A model generated the notes under the pieces. It was not told the origin of the DNA. It saw nothing but the letters and a program-made list of their open reading frames with translations, and ran no database searches. From the NCBI GenBank assembly GCA_001970955.1, contig MPUH01000578.1, positions 1-45,000 of the forward strand: DNA of 45,000 bases. The letters are read 5' to 3'. Position numbers and translations under genes: made by a program. How positions within the stretch are numbered: position 1 is the stretch's first letter; every line of letters starts with the position of its first letter. Shown here piece by piece: positions 20,550 to 29,536 of the stretch. This DNA comes from Stentor coeruleus. Taxonomy: Eukaryota; Ciliophora; Heterotrichea; Heterotrichida; Stentoridae.

Positions 20550-21362
20550 TTACTGCTGGTCATAGTATTTTTTAAGCTCAGTGCATATTTTCTTAGTCAA
20601 TGGAGGTATTGTTGTCCCTGCAAATTTCCTTGCAACGTTATTTAATGCTTTTGGTAATCCAACATCCATATGAGAAAGGCAAGTCACTTTAGTTTTATTC
20701 CCTTGGTCATCAGGTTCTATGTTTTCTGCATAAAGTCCTGCACAATATAAAATAACCCTTACTGATTTCTCACCTTTTGGATAAGCTTCAGACTCAACTG
20801 AAAATGTAACTTCAGCTAGATTACCATTGACAATTGTGCTTTTACAAAAAGCTAGAGTATCTCTTGGATCAAAAGCTAAGAATTTCTTATACTTTGTGTA
20901 TACTAAAGATTCTTTTGGGTTATAAAAGCCTAGGACATTTATTATGTCGATATTTGAGTCCCAAGTTTTACGAAGTTCAGCTTTGTCCATGAAATCCATG
21001 AATTCTTGAGGGGAATATTGGACATTCCAGGTGTATTTTATGATATATCCATCAGTAGCTTCTCTTGAATAAACCTTGCAGTTTTCTTTATCAATGATCA
21101 CGTCATAACCTTCAACACCTTCGTTTATGAGTTGAGTGAAATTTTGAACAGCTGGACCTGAAAGTTTGTAAACTGTCGAGTATTTAAATCCTTGTATTTC
21201 TTCTACTTGCTCAAAAGAGTTTTCATTTTCTGAGTTGCTATCAGGTTTTTCTTTTCCTTCGTGGACTTTTGATTTGATTTCTGGGTCAACGAAGCTCATC
21301 TCATGTTTTGATTCTTGAATTGTATCGAAACATGTACACATGCTACTTAACTCCTGGCCCAT
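20550..21362 (-). CDS. START-domain lipid-binding protein, possibly membrane-anchored by acylation
   Basis: A 270-residue protein whose residues about 75-265 form a START domain. Visible features are DVIIDKENCKVYSREATDG near the start of the domain, KYTWNVQYSPQEFMDFMDKA, RKTWDSNIDIINVLGF (the conserved W-D segment), ESLVYTKYKKF, PRDTLAFCKS, and a C-terminal long helix with IPPLTKKICTELKKYY. The family binds sterols, phosphatidylcholine or ceramide in a closed groove and carries lipid between membranes. The N-terminus MGQELSSMCTC fits myristoylation at Gly2 with nearby palmitoylated Cys. Residues 12-55 are acidic and disordered. The lipid cannot be predicted from sequence. The start is ATG 21362. 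Confidence 0.88.
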   Translation of the reverse strand: MGQELSSMCTCFDTIQESKHEMSFVDPEIKSKVHEGKEKPDSNSENENSFEQVEEIQGFKYSTVYKLSGPAVQNFTQLINEGVEGYDVIIDKENCKVYSREATDGYIIKYTWNVQYSPQEFMDFMDKAELRKTWDSNIDIINVLGFYNPKESLVYTKYKKFLAFDPRDTLAFCKSTIVNGNLAEVTFSVESEAYPKGEKSVRVILYCAGLYAENIEPDDQGNKTKVTCLSHMDVGLPKALNNVARKFAGTTIPPLTKKICTELKKYYDQQ

Positions 21363-22380
21363 ATTTATTTATTAGTATCTGTTGGTGAGGTTAAGTGTTT
21401 TTTTTTGTATATAAAAAAGTAGAGTGATTAAGGAAAAAATATAGTTTATGTATGAAGATTAATAGGTTTAGATTATGGTTTTATAGATAAATGGAAATTG
21501 TTTTTTTTTGCTAAGAATTTTAGGTTAGGTATTCTTTGTGAGTATTTTTATAAGGATAAAGGATATTTTGTTNAATATAGTTTATGTATGAAGATTAATA
21601 GGTTTAGATTATGGTTTTATAGATAAATGGAAATTGTGTTTTTTTTTTGTTAAGAATTTTAGGTTAGGTATTCTTTGTGAGTATTTTTATAAGGATAAAG
21701 GGTATTTTGTGNTTATAAGGATAAAGGATATTTTGTTATTATGCTTTAGTGAGAGTTTGGCAATTTTTGATATATTTTTGAATGATAAAATATATTTTTT
21801 TTGTAAGTTTAGGGGATAATGGTAATGAGTTTGGTTGGAGTTGGATATGAATATAAAATTAGATTGATTATTGGAGAGATTATTGAGATAACAACAATTT
21901 TAATTTTAATTATATTATCATTATAAACAAATACTATTTTGGGATTTTATTATAGTTTAGATTAGAAATATAAAAAAATATTCAATGCTTATTCATAGTT
22001 TCAATCACTAGCATAATGTTATATATAATTATGACAATGTCTATAAATATNATGATAAAATATATTTTTTTTGTAAGTTTAGGGGATAATGGTAATGAGT
22101 TTGGTTGGAGTTGGAGTTGGATATGAATATAAAATTAGATTGATTATTAGAGAGATTATTGAGATAACAACAATTTAAATTTTAATTATATTATCTTTAT
22201 AAACAAATACTATTTTGGGATTTTATTATAGTTTAGATTAGAAATATAAAAAATTATTCAATGCTTATTCATAGTTTCAATCACTAGCATAATGCTATAT
22301 ATAATTATGACAATGTCTATAAATACTATATGCTTCTTATAAGGAAAATATATAAAAATTTACTAATAACAAAACTATTT
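21363..22380. other. Intergenic region broken by three contig joins
   Basis: Single Ns at 21573, 21712 and 22051 each sit between near-identical copies. About 21440-21572 matches 21574-21711, about 21690-21711 matches the sequence after 21712, and about 21784-22050 matches 22052-22330. The copies differ by small indels and substitutions (for example one versus two extra GGAGTT units), so the joined contigs may be alleles. No gene seen. The 5' flank of the START gene is G/T-rich. Confidence 0.75.
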
Positions 22381-22496
22381 GAATTTATTACAAATACTTC
22401 TATATTTTTATTGTTAAAAATAAAAAAGCTCAATACTTTTAGTTTTACGAATATAATTAAGTAAATTCAGTGTTATGCATTTTAAGTCTAAACATG

Positions 22497-22544
22497 CCAA
22501 TCCCATAATAAAAAAAATGAAATTTATAAAGCTGTTTATATAAA
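22497..22544 (+). promoter_or_regulatory. Putative PSE-like block and TATA box of RNA-like gene 1
   Basis: CCAATCCCATAATAAAA at 22497-22513 lies 40 nt upstream of TATATAAA at 22537-22544. The TATA box is 25 nt before the first base of the RNA terminal stem (22562). This matches the layout of U6-type (type 3) Pol III promoters, with an upstream element near -65 and a TATA near -25. Copy 2 keeps the same block at the same spacing. Confidence 0.55.
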
Positions 22545-22560
22545 TGGCTTTATTATAATT

Positions 22561-22643
22561 GAGCTCTCGCTAAGGAGATACTTCATAAAACTCATGTTCT
22601 GCCTTCGGGCTAAACTTTACTTCTCCTGGCGCTATAGCTTTTT
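22561..22643 (+). ncRNA. Putative structured small RNA, copy 1 (about 80 nt)
   Basis: No long open frame. The sequence folds as a closed stem-loop. AGCT 22562-22565 pairs with AGCT 22636-22639, CGC 22568-22570 with GCG 22629-22631, and GGAGA 22574-22578 with TCTCC 22622-22626. An apical GCC(TTCG)GGC hairpin at 22601-22610 has the very stable C(UUCG)G tetraloop. Five T follow the terminal stem directly (22639-22643), as for a Pol III terminator. The family is not recognised. It lacks tRNA, U6, SRP, Y-RNA or C/D-box hallmarks. The function is unknown. Confidence 0.6.
22639..22643 (+). terminator. T5 Pol III-type terminator of RNA-like gene 1
   Basis: A TTTTT run whose first T also closes the terminal stem. 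Confidence 0.5.
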
Positions 22644-22856
22644 ATACCAAAACAAATTAGCTAAAAGTTTATTTTTGGATTAACTTGAAAACTTATATCT
22701 AAAAATTTAGTATTTGGCTAAGTTTATGTGAAGATTTTAGTATAAAAAAATGAGCACTCTGATAAATTTTTACATTTTTTTCGCATTTTTGCTACCTTAA
22801 AATAAGATATGAATAAAAGAACGGATGATAATTTTGGTGTATTAGATGATAAATGG

Positions 22857-22952
22857 TATATAAACGGATGATAACTGGGTTAAGTCTGATTATAAACAAT
22901 ATAGAAATAGATGATGCCCAGAAATTGGCAAGAAATAATAGCAAGACTTTTT
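22857..22952 (+). ncRNA. Weaker small-RNA candidate between copies 1 and 2
   Basis: TATATAAA at 22857-22864 lies exactly 25 nt before AAGTCT (22882-22887), which pairs perfectly with AGACTT (22944-22949) and runs into T5 (22948-22952). An internal GCC...GGC or CCA...TGG hairpin is possible. The sequence is unrelated to the other copies and the CCAATCCCATAATAAAA block is missing, so this rests only on spacing, terminal stem and T-run. GATGATG and CTGA strings occur but not in C/D-box order. Confidence 0.35.
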
Positions 22953-23066
22953 AATTTTTTACAAACACTTCTATATTTTATTGCTACAAATAAAAAACTC
23001 AATGTTTATGTGATTTTGAATATAATCAAAGCAAATTCAATGTTATGTATTTTATGTCTATACATA

Positions 23067-23114
23067 CCAATCCCATAATAAAAGAAATGAAATTTATTAA
23101 GATATTTATATAAA
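23067..23114 (+). promoter_or_regulatory. Putative PSE-like block and TATA box of RNA-like gene 2
   Basis: CCAATCCCATAATAAAA starts at 23067 and TATATAAA at 23107, 40 nt apart as in copy 1. The terminal stem of the RNA begins at 23132, again 25 nt after the TATA start. Confidence 0.55.
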
Positions 23115-23130
23115 TGGCTTTATTATAGAT

Positions 23131-23212
23131 AAGCTCTTGTTAAGAAGATACTTCATTCATCCTAGTGCCTGCCTTCGGGCTAAACTTACTTCTTCTGGCG
23201 CTATAGCTTTTT
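23131..23212 (+). ncRNA. Putative structured small RNA, copy 2
   Basis: Same fold as copy 1. AGCT 23132-23135 pairs with AGCT 23205-23208, TGT 23138-23140 with GCG 23198-23200 (one G-C and two G-U pairs), and GAAGA 23144-23148 with TCTTC 23191-23195. The GCC(TTCG)GGC hairpin is at 23171-23180. Relative to copy 1 the second base pair of the third stem changes from G-C to A-T on both sides. The loop sequence between 23151 and 23170 is freely diverged. T5 is at 23208-23212. This pattern suggests selection on structure. Confidence 0.6.
23208..23212 (+). terminator. T5 Pol III-type terminator of RNA-like gene 2
   Basis: A TTTTT run directly after the terminal stem, placed as in copy 1. Confidence 0.5.
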
Positions 23213-23497
23213 ATACCAAAACGAATTAGCTAAAAGTTTATTTTGGAATAATTTGAACACTTTATATCTAACAATCGTAAATTATAACGAAAATATAATA
23301 AAAATTGCAGTTCTTAGGTTTTTATATACTGAATTATTAAATTTCATATAGCCCAGCTCTTAAAAAATCCTTTGGAGTATAATTTTAATAAGGAAACAAC
23401 AAAAAAATTATTGATTTTCATATAATAGAACCTATCAGTAGGGCCCATAAGAAATTATTATAAAATTAAAGATATATACAAGCTTAGAAATTAAATT

Positions 23498-23574
23498 CAA
23501 ATTCCTATCGTAAAGATACTTCACTATAAGTTTTCCTTCGGGCTAAAAATACTTCTCCTAATTTTATACTTTTT
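23498..23574 (+). ncRNA. Diverged third copy of the structured RNA
   Basis: Retains GATACTTCA, CCTTCGGGCTAAA and TACTTCTCCT in the same order, and a T5 run at 23570-23574. A TATATA lies at 23473, about 25 nt upstream, and CCCATAA at 23444-23450. The outer stems differ: AAATT 23499-23503 could pair with AATTT 23560-23564, but the third stem is reduced to three pairs. It may be a diverged paralogue or a decaying pseudogene. Confidence 0.4.
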
Positions 23575-24256
23575 CTAAAATCATCTAGTTATTTTTCTTT
23601 CCAACACAAATTTTAATTTTTACCATAGTTTATGATAATTAGACATTGAAAGCTAAGTATTAATCAAAATTGAGTAGTGGATTAAAATATTATTTTAACT
23701 TAACTTTAGATAAAATATTAAATTTTTCATGAAGATTAATTTATAAATACTAAATTAATAGGACAAATATAAATTACAAAGACAACAAAAATATAATATA
23801 GTAAAGTTGCAGCATATAAATCACTGAGAAAAAAATATTGAAAATATACGAAATCAAAAATCAAAGGAAATAATTTGATGAATTTAAAAGTAAATTCTTA
23901 AACTAATAATGCTAAAATTATGATTAAGTAAATAAAAGATTTCAATTACAAATATTCAATCACTATAGATAAGTCATATCAAGAAAAAAATTAGTTATAT
24001 CTTAAAGCTAAAACTATATAGCAAAAGAATATTTATATTAACTCTATATTTTTTAAAGACACTCGCATAATTTAAAAAATCCTCTCAATAAAAATTTATT
24101 ATTTTTTACACACTTTCCAAACAGCATAATTTTTTATTTTCTCTTTAATCAAACAGTTTATCCTTCTCATAAAGCACAATCATATACATTATATTAAAAT
24201 AAAGCATATATAATTTCTAAAATTTAATTCATACAAATTTTACCACTTCTATAAAA
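23575..24256. other. Intergenic, no gene seen
   Basis: Very A/T-rich sequence upstream of the aspartic-protease-like gene. It becomes G-poor toward the start codon. Confidence 0.6.
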
Positions 24257-25636
24257 ATGGTTATTTTAGAACTTTTACTTATTTTCACTTTCCAATGCGA
24301 GAGTTCGATAAAAATCCCTATCAAAAAGGAAATACATACGCAATCTAGACAATTATTTTCACTCCCAACTGAAGATACATTAGTTAATGAAGTTAATACT
24401 CTTAAAGTATTCTATATTTAGATATATCTTCTGACTGGAGAATTTTTGATCGGGACTCCACCTAAGCAATTCAAATTAGCCTTAACAACAGTTTATCCTG
24501 TAAAAAATAAGTAGTTTGCGTTTTTAGAAAAGAAAATATGCGATAATTGTGGGGTATATGATGTTCAATATGATACTTCTGATTCTTCGACATATGAGAA
24601 TACAGGTGATATTTATGAAAACACCTTCATGGTAAATGGTAACAAAATAGGGTGGATTGGAGAAATCTCTAAAGATATTGTAAGATTTGGAGATATTGAA
24701 TTTGAACCTTTTATTGTATTGGCAAACTTTAATATTGATGGACAGACTTTTGATAATAATGAAACTATATTTAGTAGTCACGATGGTATGATGGGCTTTG
24801 GCTTAAGAACAGAAGGATATGATCATTCTTTAATTTTAGAAAGTCTTATTTCTGCTGGGATTGTTGAGAAAAAAATTTTTAGCCTTTTTTTAAATAAATT
24901 ATACGAAGATCAAAATTTAGATCCTGAAGATTGCCCACCTTCAAATTTGGAAATTGGTGGTTATGATTTAGAAAAGTATAGTTCAACTGGAGAGATTCTG
25001 CTAACGATTCCAATAACTCTAGACGACTATTGGGGAAATAATTTTATTGATATTTACTTTGATGGAAATAAGATTGATGTTCATGGAGGGGTAGTTTTTG
25101 ACATTGGATTATTTTATATTCTTGCAAATGAAGCTGATTTTACAGAGATAATAAATTATTTGATTGAAAACTACATAAATTGCAATTTTTATTATAATAT
25201 TACTTTGAAATGCTATTGTGAGGATATTAGCCTAATGCCTACTATGTACCTCAAGTATAATGATGTCACACTCCAATTAAACCAAACTGATTTATGGTAT
25301 GCTTATTACAGTAACTGCAATTTAAAAATTCAAAAATCAAATACTGATCATTGGCATATAGGCGATGCTATAATGTCGAAATATTATACTATTTTTGATA
25401 TGGAAAATAAAGAAATCCGTTTAGCCCCGATTGCATTGACTATTGATAATAATGAAGGAGATGATGAAAATGGTGATGAAAATGGTGATGAAAATGGCGA
25501 TAATAATGAAGGTGATGAAGATAATGAAGGTGATGAAAATAATGAAGGTAATAATGAAGATAATAGTGATGGAAATTCAGAAGGAATGTTTATGAAAGCA
25601 TCATTCATTTTATTATCTTTAAGCATAGTTTATTAG
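24257..25636 (+). CDS. Secreted, probably GPI-anchored pepsin-like protein with a degraded active site (two 15-nt introns)
   Basis: Removing introns 24407-24421 and 24500-24514 gives a 449-residue protein. It has a short signal peptide (MVILELLLIFTFQ), a propeptide, and an A1-type fold with GEFLIGTPPKQFKLAL and YDTSDSSTYENTGD (compare pepsin's DDSSTFEAT). GGVVFDIG is the second catalytic loop and HWHIGDAIMSKYYTIFD resembles the A1 C-terminal GDxFxxxYYxxFD signature. The first catalytic motif DTGS is replaced by TTVY, so its Asp is lost; the second reads DIG. The flap Tyr is also not evident. The C-terminus has an acidic Asp/Glu/Asn/Gly repeat (about residues 390-430), then a hydrophobic tail (MKASFILLSLSIVY) that fits a GPI signal. 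It is probably a non-proteolytic surface protein. Confidence 0.82.
24407..24421 (+). other. 15-nt intron 1 of the pepsin-like gene
   Basis: GTATTCTATATTTAG, phase 0, A at position 10. It carries an in-frame TAG. Confidence 0.88.
24500..24514 (+). other. 15-nt intron 2 of the pepsin-like gene
   Basis: GTAAAAAATAAGTAG, phase 0, A at position 10. It carries an in-frame TAG. It lies inside the loop that normally holds the first catalytic Asp. Confidence 0.88.
25447..25575 (+). repeat. Coding minisatellite (GATGAAAATGGT-type units)
   Basis: Degenerate 12- to 15-nt units encode the acidic Asp-Glu-Asn-Gly tail of the pepsin-like protein. The first three units are almost identical. Confidence 0.85.
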
Positions 25637-26191
25637 AGTTTTAGATTAATATTTGTAAAGCTTGTGTTTTAATTTATCATAGATACATTTATTATAATAA
25701 TATGAATATTGAGAGAGTGCATAGGTGTAGAGACACGATATAGATTTGAGGTTTAATTTAGGTATAGGGATATAGAAATTAGTTGAAGTTGTAATACCAA
25801 AAGATAAATGTATAGAAATAGTAAAAAATATATATATGGATTTTAGAGATTTAAAAGATGTAATAATTAGACGCATACTATATCTATAATTTATAGTTTT
25901 GTTATGTATATTTTCGATAGATAATTTTTATATTTATAATTTTAGTGATAAAATCTTTTAGCATGCTCGATTTTGTTTTTACAATTTTTGCATGTAATTT
26001 TGACATACCGCATACAATATCTGAAAAATAACTTTCAATGTTACTCCAACTATATTTCATACTATTTCTGGAAAATAGGTTTAATGAAAAGCTTTTTTAT
26101 ATTCCAACATGAAGAAAACTGAAACCAAAATCAAAATCCTTAAAAGCTCTTACACAACCCTAATTCCAAGCCATTTTATTATATCTGCTTA
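25637..26191. other. Convergent intergenic region
   Basis: G/T-rich on the left, C/A-rich and G-poor from about 26040. A 76-codon minus frame at 25646-25876 has AT-driven composition and is not called. Confidence 0.6.
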
Positions 26192-29100
26192 TTAACTATT
26201 ACTACTATTCAACGCTCTATTCTCAGCACTATCATCTCTAACACTCTCTTCCATAAGTATTTCCGAACTCTTCGGCACAACAATCCTCTTCAAAATAAAC
26301 CAAGCTCCATCAAAAACACATACCCAAGACATGGCAATAAAAATGCACAAATAAAAATAATAATTCGTCAAAATAACCAAAATTGAATCCCCAAAAAGAC
26401 TTGAAGCCATGAAATCATAAACCAAAATAAACCCTAAATACAAAAAAATGCTCAATAAAAGTATTGAAATCATATGATAAATATTCCAAAGCCTTGTTGT
26501 CATAGCTAATTTAAGATTAACAACAAAAATAATACAAGAAAATGAGGTTATAGAAAAAGTTGTATAGTCAAGTTCATAACCTTGGGTATTAATAATAGAT
26601 CTTTGTCCTGCATAAAGGGGTATAAAAAATATAATCCCAGAATGGAAAATCCCAAAAACAACCCATCCTATAAAAGCTGTGCGGGTGAAAATTAAATTAT
26701 GCCTTCCTGTAACATAAACATGAGGGACTTTAGCTCTGATTCTTGAAAGCGCATCAGTTGATGACTCTAAAATCTGAACCCGACTAGGTATTTTTAAATC
26801 TTTTTCAAACAGTCCTTTAACTAAAAGAGGTAATGCTGTTAAGATCATATTATAAGTTGTTATATACCAATCATCATAAACTGTTTGTCCACTATATGTG
26901 CAATAAAATGCAAAATAATATTGAGGTAAGGTAAAAACTAGATTTTTGTATATGAAATATAATATCATCTCACTTTGTCTTATATAATTGAATCTTCCGT
27001 GGGTAAAAAGTAACTCCCACAAATACTTGAATTCTCCTACAGCATAATCACTTGCTTGAACTGCTTGCATACCTTCTTCTCCATATAGACCAACACCTAC
27101 TTGAGATTCTAATATCATTGATACATCATTTGCCCCATCACCTATTGCTAATGTTACACATTTTCTATGATCTTTTATTAGTTTTACTATATCTTTTTTC
27201 TGTCCTGGGGTAACTCGACAACAAATTACTGTTTTGCATATGACGGATAGTCTTAGAAAAATTTCGAGGATTTCTGAAGGGGAATTGTTAATTTTTGGAG
27301 AGTTGAGAATTAGATCTATTGCTGCACCTTCGATTATAAGACCTGCTTCTTGGACTTCAAGAGTGGATTCGATTTTTGATAGCGAGGATTTGAGGAGGTT
27401 GAATGTTGAGGAAAAATCCCCTGATGGACATTTTTCGATAAGCATACTTTCGTTTAGAAGGGAGCAGGTTTTACCGATGTTCACTGCGGTTTCGAGTTTG
27501 TCCCCTGTTAGCATCCATATATTAATACCTGCATTTCTAATATCTTGAATAGTCTCAGGAACCTCAGCTTGTAACGAATCCTCTACTGCGGTGCACCCAA
27601 GCAACATAACATTACACTCCATAATCTCAGCAACTTTTTTAATCTTTTCCTCCCTTTTATCAACCGAAGTACTAGCTTCATCATACTGTGCTTTAAAATT
27701 CGCATAATCTTCTTGATCAATAATTTTAAACCCTAAAATCAAAGTCCTCAACCCTTTTTCAGAAAACCCTAAAAGATCTCTATTAACTTTTTCCATATAT
27801 TCTTCACAAGATTTAGATAATAATCCTCCCATAATATTATCCGCCCCTTTAATAAAAAGTAAATACCTATCAGTTGCAACTTCTCTAACAACAATAGAAT
27901 TCCTTTTCCTATCTGAGTCAAATTCAAAAATGCATATTTTTTCATATTGGGAATTATATATATCCCCAGCTTGAACAATCTGTAAATCAATCATCCCAGC
28001 TGTAATTTTAGCATATTTAACACCAATCCTCATAGCTGAATCTACTAAAGTTATCTCATCTGGACTTTGTCCTATAAAAGTTGTCCCTTGAGAAGTTTCT
28101 TCAATAAGACATTCATGACATAAAGCCATACATTTAAGGAAATATTCTAAAATTTCTTTTTGGGTTTTAATATGAGGATATGAAAATGAGAGTTTTGGTG
28201 AACTTGTTGCCCAGAAATCATTTTGAATATCTTTACTATTGAATTCTGGTTTATCTTTACCTAATAAAGTTGGAGAATGAAGACTTGTTCCTATAGGTGT
28301 TATACTTTCTCCATAAACTTTATCTCCTACTGAACAATATTTGAATTGCATTTTATTACATGTTAAAGTCCCGGTTTTGTCTGTGAAAATATGCTCGACC
28401 ATTCCTAGTTCTTCATTAAGGCTGAACGAAGATACTTTGCATGGACGGTCTTTTAGGGAACTATAAAGATTTAGATCTTTTTGCATAAAGTAACCTTGAG
28501 CTAGTTTTAGTAACTCAAGGGAAATTATTAAAGATATTGGCAGCATCGTGTTGAGGAGTAAAAAATATGTGAAATATGTTAGAAAACCATCTAAGAATGA
28601 ATTGTATAGTGGGTCTCCTAAGTAATAGTTGTTTGAGTAACTAGATGCAGACCAGAAACCATAAAGTAATGAGCATGACAAACACAGCAAAAGCTGTAAA
28701 GATATAATATATACAATATATTTGTTGACGATTTTTTCGATTTTGCTCTGTTTGCTCCTACGTGACATCAAATTCATCCTTAATTTCGTCTGGGTTCCTG
28801 TATATGTAGCAACACCTATCGCCCAATGAGTATTCCTTAATAATGCTCCTGCTAATAAAAGATTATTCTTGTCTAAAGAGTATTTTTTATCCATATAATC
28901 AATAGTCCCAACAAACTGATAGATTCGTGGATTAGGGTCATCGCATTCAATAAGCGAAAACATCCTAATTACACTATCAGGGTTAATAATATTACTAGTA
29001 GGTATTAAAGCCTGACGTGTTTTCAAATTCTTCTCTCCATCAATAGTTGAAGTTTCAATATAAGCAATTGTATTCTCATTTGAATTTGAAAGCATCACCA

Positions 29101-29536
29101 AGTCACAAGGAAAAACTTGGTCTTTCTTGACCAAGACTATATGTCCAACTTCTATATCTTGATATCTAGCTTCAGTAAATATCCCATTCTTGTAAATCAT
29201 AGTAGTTGCTGAATTCACTTCTTTGTCAGAACGGTAACGAAAGTAATCTTCGATAGCTTCACGAATCATACTTACGCTTAGGACAAATACTAGTGGAGCT
29301 ATAGCACTAAATGGGTGTAAGGGTGAAATGTATGAAATACTTTGAAGTATTGCCGTGATAAGGAAGTAAATGTTTGCCACTCGTCTAAACTGGATAAAAA
29401 GGCTGAAAGGTAGGAAAGTTAATAAGTTGTATTTAGTAGTGCTCAAGTAATTAGAAGGAAACAAGTATTTTTTGTTGATCTCACAGCCGTTTGCATAAAA
29501 GACTCTCATAGAGTCTGAATCTCTTACTTTTGCCAT
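26192..29536 (-). CDS. P4-type ATPase (phospholipid flippase)
   Basis: A 1114-residue P4-ATPase that moves phospholipids from the outer or lumenal leaflet to the cytosolic leaflet using ATP. All hallmark segments are present. These are FLPFSLFIQFRRVANIYFL before TM1, the actuator-domain motif DGEKNLK (166-172; DGETN in most relatives, so Thr is Lys here), PISL (333-336) in TM4, the phosphorylation motif DKTGT with Asp386, SPDE (491-494), KGADN (563-567), TGDK (677-680) and GDGANDVSMI (799-808). Ten membrane segments can be seen, the last six after residue 855. The family usually needs a CDC50 beta subunit, which is not encoded here. The ATG lies 28 nt after the stop of the upstream same-strand phosphatase-like gene. 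Confidence 0.97.
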   Translation of the reverse strand: MAKVRDSDSMRVFYANGCEINKKYLFPSNYLSTTKYNLLTFLPFSLFIQFRRVANIYFLITAILQSISYISPLHPFSAIAPLVFVLSVSMIREAIEDYFRYRSDKEVNSATTMIYKNGIFTEARYQDIEVGHIVLVKKDQVFPCDLVMLSNSNENTIAYIETSTIDGEKNLKTRQALIPTSNIINPDSVIRMFSLIECDDPNPRIYQFVGTIDYMDKKYSLDKNNLLLAGALLRNTHWAIGVATYTGTQTKLRMNLMSRRSKQSKIEKIVNKYIVYIISLQLLLCLSCSLLYGFWSASSYSNNYYLGDPLYNSFLDGFLTYFTYFLLLNTMLPISLIISLELLKLAQGYFMQKDLNLYSSLKDRPCKVSSFSLNEELGMVEHIFTDKTGTLTCNKMQFKYCSVGDKVYGESITPIGTSLHSPTLLGKDKPEFNSKDIQNDFWATSSPKLSFSYPHIKTQKEILEYFLKCMALCHECLIEETSQGTTFIGQSPDEITLVDSAMRIGVKYAKITAGMIDLQIVQAGDIYNSQYEKICIFEFDSDRKRNSIVVREVATDRYLLFIKGADNIMGGLLSKSCEEYMEKVNRDLLGFSEKGLRTLILGFKIIDQEDYANFKAQYDEASTSVDKREEKIKKVAEIMECNVMLLGCTAVEDSLQAEVPETIQDIRNAGINIWMLTGDKLETAVNIGKTCSLLNESMLIEKCPSGDFSSTFNLLKSSLSKIESTLEVQEAGLIIEGAAIDLILNSPKINNSPSEILEIFLRLSVICKTVICCRVTPGQKKDIVKLIKDHRKCVTLAIGDGANDVSMILESQVGVGLYGEEGMQAVQASDYAVGEFKYLWELLFTHGRFNYIRQSEMILYFIYKNLVFTLPQYYFAFYCTYSGQTVYDDWYITTYNMILTALPLLVKGLFEKDLKIPSRVQILESSTDALSRIRAKVPHVYVTGRHNLIFTRTAFIGWVVFGIFHSGIIFFIPLYAGQRSIINTQGYELDYTTFSITSFSCIIFVVNLKLAMTTRLWNIYHMISILLLSIFLYLGFILVYDFMASSLFGDSILVILTNYYFYLCIFIAMSWVCVFDGAWFILKRIVVPKSSEILMEESVRDDSAENRALNSSNS

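Larger units (their letters stand above)
22380..22700 (+). repeat. About 320-bp repeat unit, copy 1 (contains RNA-like gene 1)
   Basis: Aligns with about 22953-23275 across upstream region, TATA box, structured core and downstream flank. The repeat period is about 570 nt. Similarity is strongest from the CCAATCCCATAATAAAA block to the shared TAGCTAAAAGTTTATTTT block downstream. Confidence 0.8.
22953..23275 (+). repeat. About 320-bp repeat unit, copy 2
   Basis: Second copy of the unit at 22380-22700, diverged by scattered substitutions and small indels. Confidence 0.8.

Noticed and set aside
22561..22643. RNA-like element as tRNA, U6 or C/D snoRNA
   Set aside because: No A/B-box or TPsiC arm, no U6 ACAGAGA, and no properly ordered C and D boxes.
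22561..23212. RNA-like repeats as a MITE or foldback transposon
   Set aside because: The inverted halves are imperfect and short. Conserved TATA spacing, a UUCG loop and T5 at the stem end fit a transcribed RNA better, though a mobile origin is not excluded.
25646..25876. 76-codon minus-strand frame in a convergent intergenic region
   Set aside because: AT-driven composition with no recognisable feature. It lies in a region whose skew fits the 3' flank of the plus-strand gene.
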